Source: an uncultured Lachnospiraceae bacterium (lineage in GTDB: Bacteria; Bacillota; Clostridia; Lachnospirales; Lachnospiraceae). Taken from it: a stretch of DNA of 35,039 bases. Position 1 is the first letter of the stretch. Each line of letters starts with the position of its first letter. A model generated the notes under the pieces. That model saw nothing but the letters and a program-made list of their open reading frames with translations, was not told the origin of the DNA and made no database searches. Shown piece by piece: positions 30,919 through 35,039 of this stretch. The DNA is taken from assembly GCA_947039785.1 (NCBI GenBank), contig CAMQZX010000008.1, positions 1 to 35,039 on the forward strand, in the 5' to 3' direction. The translations under genes and the position numbers were made by a program.

Positions 30919-32070
30919 ATGGCAAGAGAATTTATTGTACCGGGACAGATTATTACCGGTTCAGGCGCATTGGATATGGCAGAAAATACAATTGGACAGT
31001 TGGGAAAGAAAGCTCTGATTGTAACAGACAAAGTAATGATTCAGTTGGGAAATTGTGCAAAGGTAGAAAATGCCCTGAAAAATCAGGGAGTGGACTATGT
31101 GATTTATTCTGAAATCGTTGGAGAGCCTACAGACGTTATGATTGAGAACGGGTTGAACATTTATAAAGAGGAAGGCTGCGACTTCCTGGTGGCTTTAGGT
31201 GGAGGAAGCCCCATTGACTCCATGAAAGCCATCGGCTCTCTGGTAGTAAACGGCGGAAATATTTCTGACTACATGGGTAAAGTGATTGACGTTGAGATGC
31301 CTCCAATGGTGGCAATCCCTACAACGGCAGGAACTGGTTCTGAGGCAACACAGTTTACGATCATCACAGATACCAAAAAAGATATTAAGATGCTTCTGAA
31401 AGGCAAAGTGCTGATGCCATCTCTGGCAGTCATTGATCCTCAGTTTACCATGACGGCACCGCCTAAGATTACAGCAGCAACGGGATTGGATGCTCTCTGC
31501 CATGCAGTGGAAGCTTATACTTCCAACAAGGCTCAGACTTTATCCGACACCTTCGCCTTATCAGCAGTAAAACGTATTTTCAAATATCTTCCTCAGGCAT
31601 TCCATGATGGACAGAACGAGACTGCAAGAGTGGAGATGTCTGTGGCAGCTTTAGAAGCAGGAATTGCATTTAACAACGCTTCTGTAACATTGATTCACGG
31701 AATGAGCCGTCCAATCGGTGCTCTGTTCCATGTGGCTCACGGATTGTCAAACGCTATGCTGATGAAAGAATGCTTAAGCTTTGCTCTGGAAGGTGCTTAT
31801 GATCGCTTTGCAGAGCTGGGAAGAAGCATTGGTGTGGCGGCAGCTTCTGATTCTGATCAGGAAGCCAGTGAGAAATTCCTGGCAGCGGTAGTTGCACTGA
31901 CGGAGGAGCTTGAAACACCGACTCTGGAAGAGTTTGGAATTGAAAAAGAAGCATTCTTCAACGTGATTGAGAAAATGGCCTACGATGCAATGGACAGCGG
32001 AAGTCCTCAGAATACCCGCAGAGCCATTACTCAGGCAGACGTGGAGCAGATGTATAGAAATCTGTTTTAA
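30919..32070 (+). CDS. Iron-containing alcohol dehydrogenase (group III), possible malonate-semialdehyde reductase
   Basis: A 383-residue NAD(P)-dependent dehydrogenase of the iron-type family. GGGSPID (94-100) binds the cofactor and D191, H195, H260 and H274 form the metal site, all in the expected places. Family members reduce short aldehydes such as lactaldehyde or succinate semialdehyde. In this operon the expected aldehyde is malonate semialdehyde, and no IolA is present, so reduction to 3-hydroxypropionate is a reasonable inference. AAGGAG precedes ATG 30919. The 136-bp gap after iolB shows no clear promoter or terminator. Confidence 0.88.
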   Translation: MAREFIVPGQIITGSGALDMAENTIGQLGKKALIVTDKVMIQLGNCAKVENALKNQGVDYVIYSEIVGEPTDVMIENGLNIYKEEGCDFLVALGGGSPIDSMKAIGSLVVNGGNISDYMGKVIDVEMPPMVAIPTTAGTGSEATQFTIITDTKKDIKMLLKGKVLMPSLAVIDPQFTMTAPPKITAATGLDALCHAVEAYTSNKAQTLSDTFALSAVKRIFKYLPQAFHDGQNETARVEMSVAALEAGIAFNNASVTLIHGMSRPIGALFHVAHGLSNAMLMKECLSFALEGAYDRFAELGRSIGVAAASDSDQEASEKFLAAVVALTEELETPTLEEFGIEKEAFFNVIEKMAYDAMDSGSPQNTRRAITQADVEQMYRNLF

Positions 32071-32088
32071 TCCATTAGGAAACCAGAG

Positions 32089-32170
32089 AAGCAGATTGGA
32101 AATATCTGCTTGAATGAATCATCAACAGGTGAGGCGGACATTTCGTGAAAGGTACAGATGTCCGCTTCAC
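32089..32170. other. Two tandem stem-loops before the OFA-type transporter
   Basis: AAGCAGAT (32089-32096) pairs with ATCTGCTT (32104-32111). A second, stronger stem joins GTGAGGCGGACAT (32129-32141) and ATGTCCGCTTCAC (32158-32170) with one G-U pair. Neither is followed by a T run. They may moderate read-through or protect message ends. Confidence 0.55.
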
Positions 32171-32188
32171 AGAATAGAGAGTGAATTT

Positions 32189-33487
32189 ATGGAATTGACG
32201 AAAACACAAAAAAGGCAAAGAAATTTAATGATGCTGTTCGGTGCCTTCGCGATTTTCTTTACAGGATATCCTCATGTGTGGTCCATCTATCAGCCATATG
32301 TGATGGAACAGGCGGGCTGGACGCAAGGACAGGCATCCATGTGTTTTTACCTGGCACTTAGCACCTTTGTATTCGGAAATATAGTGGGAGGACGCATTCA
32401 GGATAAGAAAAATCCCCGGTTGGTAGTATTGATCGGCGGTGGAATCTTTACAGTCGGCATTTTGGCATCGGCATTTCTCATTGTGCCATCTCCTCTTCCC
32501 ATCTATCTTACTTATGGAGTGATGCAGGGCTTTGGCCAGGGAATGATTTACACCACGATTATTTCCACGGCCCAGAAGTGGTTTCCGGGGCGTACAGGAT
32601 TTGCCTCCGGCGTGGTGGTGACAGCCAACGGACTGTGCGGATTCTTTCTTGCCCCCATCAGCCGTACCCTTCTGGAGACAGGTGGACCGAAACTGACCTT
32701 TCTGGTAATCGGAGCAGTGATTGCGCTTTCCTGGATACTTTGTACCTTATTCTTCTATGTACCGGACAGTGAGTGGAGACGGCAGGCGGAGGCTTTGGTA
32801 AATCAGACTTCTGGTGTTGTCAGAACAGTGGAGCAGAAGCAGTACACATCTTCTGAGATGATGAGAACCAAAAGCTTTTACTTCCTTCTGGCAACCATGC
32901 TGTTTGGACTGATTTCTTATTTCATGGTATCACCGGTTTCTCAAACACATCAGATTGAGATGGGAATCCCTTCTGCCATTGCGGTGAGTGCTGTAATGAT
33001 TGGCTCCATCGTAAATGCAGGAACAAGACTGGTACTTCCCACTCTGGCTGACAAAGTGGGAAGAGTGGTTTGTATCCAGGGTGTTTTGGTGGTATCCATT
33101 GTGGCTATGGCAGTGCTCAGTTTGTCACATTCTTATGCGGTTACCGCGGCCATTGTAATCATGTATGGATGTTACGGCGGAATTATGGGAAGCTTTCCCT
33201 CCTTCACCAGTTCTATTTTTGGAATTGAGCATTCGGGAGAAAATTATGGCTTTGTTATGTTTGGTATTGTTCTCGCAACCTTCGGAGCACCGGCGATTAC
33301 CGGATTGATTACAGGCAGCGGCTATGGAATGGAGACAGTATTTGCCATAGGTACTGGCTTTGCAGTGATTGCCCTGATCTGTATGCAGTTACTCAAAAGA
33401 GAGTTAAGCGGAGGCAGTATCGGAAGAAAGGAGAAAAGAAATGGCATTAGTAACCATGAAATCGCTGTTGGATCAGGCGAAGAATGA
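32189..33487 (+). CDS. MFS transporter, OFA (oxalate:formate antiporter-like) family
   Basis: A 432-residue membrane protein with about 12 hydrophobic segments. The N-terminal GYPHVWSIYQPYVMEQAGWTQ, GGRIQDKKNPR loop and YGVMQGFGQGMIYTT are typical of the OFA branch of MFS carriers, which move small carboxylates. Here it may export an acidic end product such as 3-hydroxypropionate, or import a related acid (inference). ATG 32189 has only a weak ribosome site (GAGAG); an in-frame ATG at 32114 would add a basic non-family segment read through the hairpins. Its last 47 bp overlap the aldolase gene in another frame. Confidence 0.82.
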   Translation: MELTKTQKRQRNLMMLFGAFAIFFTGYPHVWSIYQPYVMEQAGWTQGQASMCFYLALSTFVFGNIVGGRIQDKKNPRLVVLIGGGIFTVGILASAFLIVPSPLPIYLTYGVMQGFGQGMIYTTIISTAQKWFPGRTGFASGVVVTANGLCGFFLAPISRTLLETGGPKLTFLVIGAVIALSWILCTLFFYVPDSEWRRQAEALVNQTSGVVRTVEQKQYTSSEMMRTKSFYFLLATMLFGLISYFMVSPVSQTHQIEMGIPSAIAVSAVMIGSIVNAGTRLVLPTLADKVGRVVCIQGVLVVSIVAMAVLSLSHSYAVTAAIVIMYGCYGGIMGSFPSFTSSIFGIEHSGENYGFVMFGIVLATFGAPAITGLITGSGYGMETVFAIGTGFAVIALICMQLLKRELSGGSIGRKEKRNGISNHEIAVGSGEE

Positions 33488-34298
33488 GAATCGTGGAGTG
33501 GGAGCCTTCAGTGTGGGAAATATGGAGATGGTTAAAGGCGCTCTGCAGGCAGCAGAGGAGCTGAATACACCAATCATCCTGCAAATCGCAGAGGTGCGCC
33601 TGAAACATTCTCCTCTTGCTATGATGGGACCTATGATGGTTCAGGCAGCGAAAGAAGCGAAGGTAGATGTGGCAGTTCATCTTGATCATGGACTTACCAT
33701 GGAAGTGGTGGAACAGGCTCTGGAGCTTGGCTTTACCTCTGTTATGTTTGACAGCTCCACCTATCCTTTTGAGGAAAATATGATGCGCACCAAGCAGGTG
33801 GTTCAGGCTGCAAAGCAGTATGGAGCCACTGTGGAGGCGGAGCTTGGACTGGTGGGCGGAAGTGAAGACGGAAGCTGCGACCACGGAATCCGCTGCACCA
33901 ATCCCGAGGACGCCATGGTATTTTGTCAGCAGACAGGAATCGATGCTCTGGCAGTAGCCATTGGAAATGCCCATGGTAATTATCCTGTGGCACCAACTCT
34001 GGCATTTGATGTGCTGGAAGAAATTCAGCAGAAGACAAACGTCCCTCTGGTCCTTCACGGAGGAAGCGGAATTACAGACGCGGATTTCAGAAAAGCAATT
34101 TCTCTGGGAATTGTGAAGGTAAATATTGCCACAGCCAGCTTCAACAAGCTGACCCAGAGAGCAGAAGAATACTTAAAATCAGACGGTGCGCATAACTATT
34201 TTGCACTGAATGAAGCCATGGTGCTTGGAACCTATGAGAATGTGAAGCATCACATCGAAGTATTCAACTGCAAAAAGCCATTGGAAGAACTGGCTTAA
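33441..34298 (+). CDS. iolJ: Class II aldolase, IolJ-like (2-deoxy-5-keto-gluconate 6-phosphate aldolase)
   Basis: A 285-residue class II fructose-bisphosphate-aldolase-family protein. The zinc ligands are H83 in HLDHG (80-84), H178 in GNAHG and H206 in LHGGSG, with the catalytic D82 beside the first. In an inositol operon the reaction is cleavage of 2-deoxy-5-keto-D-gluconate 6-phosphate to dihydroxyacetone phosphate and malonate semialdehyde; a general glycolytic or tagatose aldolase cannot be excluded by sequence alone. AAAGGAG lies about 8 bp before ATG 33441. It overlaps the end of the transporter gene by 47 bp. Confidence 0.87.
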   Translation: MALVTMKSLLDQAKNENRGVGAFSVGNMEMVKGALQAAEELNTPIILQIAEVRLKHSPLAMMGPMMVQAAKEAKVDVAVHLDHGLTMEVVEQALELGFTSVMFDSSTYPFEENMMRTKQVVQAAKQYGATVEAELGLVGGSEDGSCDHGIRCTNPEDAMVFCQQTGIDALAVAIGNAHGNYPVAPTLAFDVLEEIQQKTNVPLVLHGGSGITDADFRKAISLGIVKVNIATASFNKLTQRAEEYLKSDGAHNYFALNEAMVLGTYENVKHHIEVFNCKKPLEELA

Positions 34299-34323
34299 TG
34301 AATTGTTCATATGATCCCCAAAG

Positions 34324-34372
34324 AAACCCGGCGTATTGGCAGTGGAAGCTGTTGATACGCCGGGTTTTTGAC
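34324..34372 (+). terminator. Rho-independent terminator after the iolC unit
   Basis: AAACCCGGCGTAT (34324-34336) pairs perfectly with ATACGCCGGGTTT (34355-34367), followed by T. It closes the lower-pathway operon. It may also stop transcription of the convergent ferritin gene, but the T run in that direction is interrupted. Confidence 0.9.
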
Positions 34373-34470
34373 AATCTTACATCTTTTTGAAAGTTTATCA
34401 GTCTTGGATTATCTTTTATTGCAACATGAACGGTTCTTCCGTATTTTGAGTCTGAGCAATGATACAATCA

Positions 34471-34983
34471 TCATAATACCAGAGATGGAGCAGAGTATAC
34501 GCGTGCGCCCAACTCATTGTCCAGCATGTACAGGCTCTTTGGATCGTCTCCGAACAGCTCGAATTTCTTAACCAGGTTGTCTGCGTTGGTTTCTTCCTCA
34601 CCCTGCTCTTTTACAAACCAGTCTAAGAACTGCATGGTACGGAAGTCTTTTACGGTGTATGCGGCATCGTAGATGGTGTGAATCAGGCTTGTTACGTACC
34701 GCTCATGCTTTAAGCCCTCTGCCAGAACAGCTTTGACACTCTCCAGAGTTACGCCTGGCTTTTCAATGGCGTCTAAGACCACAGTTTCTCCGTTGTTCTG
34801 TAAATACTGGATGAACAGCATGGCGTGATCTCTCTCTTCCTGTGCCTGAATCTTATACCAGTTGCCGAATCCGTCCAGTCCCTGATCGTAATAGTAGTTG
34901 GAAAAGTCCAGATATAAATATGCGGAATAGAATTCCTTATTTACCTGCTGGTTTAATAACTCTACAACTTTCTTGTCTAACAT
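34471..34983 (-). CDS. ftnA: Ferritin (non-heme iron storage)
   Basis: A 170-residue bacterial ferritin subunit. The ferroxidase residues are all at standard bacterial positions: E17, E50, H53, E94, Q127 and E130. The protein forms a 24-subunit shell that oxidises and stores iron in the cytoplasm. AAGGAG (complement of about 34992-34997) lies about 8 bp before the ATG whose first base is 34983. It is convergent with the inositol operon and is probably a housekeeping neighbour. The promoter is not clear in the remaining 56 bp of the window. Confidence 0.95.
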   Translation of the reverse strand: MLDKKVVELLNQQVNKEFYSAYLYLDFSNYYYDQGLDGFGNWYKIQAQEERDHAMLFIQYLQNNGETVVLDAIEKPGVTLESVKAVLAEGLKHERYVTSLIHTIYDAAYTVKDFRTMQFLDWFVKEQGEEETNADNLVKKFELFGDDPKSLYMLDNELGARVYSAPSLVL

Positions 34984-35039
34984 TTTTTTATCTCCTTATG
35001 TATTCCATTGATAAAATAATTTTTTTGTTATTCTTAATT

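Noticed and set aside
34497-34510. GCGTGC-like word in the ferritin gene
   Set aside because: It falls within conserved coding sequence near the ferritin C terminus, with no promoter nearby, so it is probably chance.

Overview
The window looks like a chromosomal catabolic island from an anaerobic Bacillota, most probably a gut Lachnospiraceae. The grounds are moderate-to-low GC, strong GGAGG-type ribosome binding sites, frequent GTG and TTG starts, A/T-rich intergenic DNA with Rho-independent terminators, and protein sequences that look Lachnospiraceae-like. No species can be named from the sequence alone. No rRNA, tRNA, CRISPR array or intact insertion sequence was seen.

The dominant theme is inositol catabolism. 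A first unit (425-3825) has an IolE-like inosose dehydratase, an IolG-type inositol dehydrogenase and a GPH-family symporter. A LacI-type regulator follows (4069-5094). A second unit (5553-11632) carries iolG, iolI, a second iolE, iolH and a GPH symporter fused to a cytidylate-kinase-like domain. A third unit (12039-14806) has another GPH symporter and a uroporphyrinogen-decarboxylase-like protein. An AraC-type regulator (minus strand) and a second LacI-type regulator (plus strand) are divergent around 16001-16207. The lower pathway lies at 26919-34298: iolC, iolD, iolB, an iron-type alcohol dehydrogenase, an OFA-type MFS transporter and an IolJ-like aldolase. Together these would oxidise inositol to inosose, dehydrate it, hydrolyse the ring, isomerise and phosphorylate the acid, and cleave it to dihydroxyacetone phosphate and malonate semialdehyde. 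No IolA (malonate-semialdehyde dehydrogenase) is present, so the alcohol dehydrogenase may reduce malonate semialdehyde to 3-hydroxypropionate (inference).

Between the upper and lower inositol units sits a separate module (17841-26559). It holds an M42 aminopeptidase, a complete Dpp/Opp-type ABC importer, an AprA/fumarate-reductase-like flavoprotein and a two-cluster ferredoxin. Its substrate is unknown. A ferritin gene (minus strand) closes the window.

The most striking regulatory signal is a recurrent CACGC/GCGTG element. It occurs as TTGCGT-N8-ACGCAA-like palindromes or as direct repeats, and it overlaps or flanks promoters of both lacI genes, both iolG/iolI promoters, the third symporter and iolC. 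The two LacI proteins have the same predicted recognition helix (VSRGTVDRALN), so they may read the same site. A terminator-plus-promoter cassette of about 180 bp is present twice (about 5208-5390 and 11662-11845). The most unusual protein is the transporter-kinase fusion at 9548-11632.
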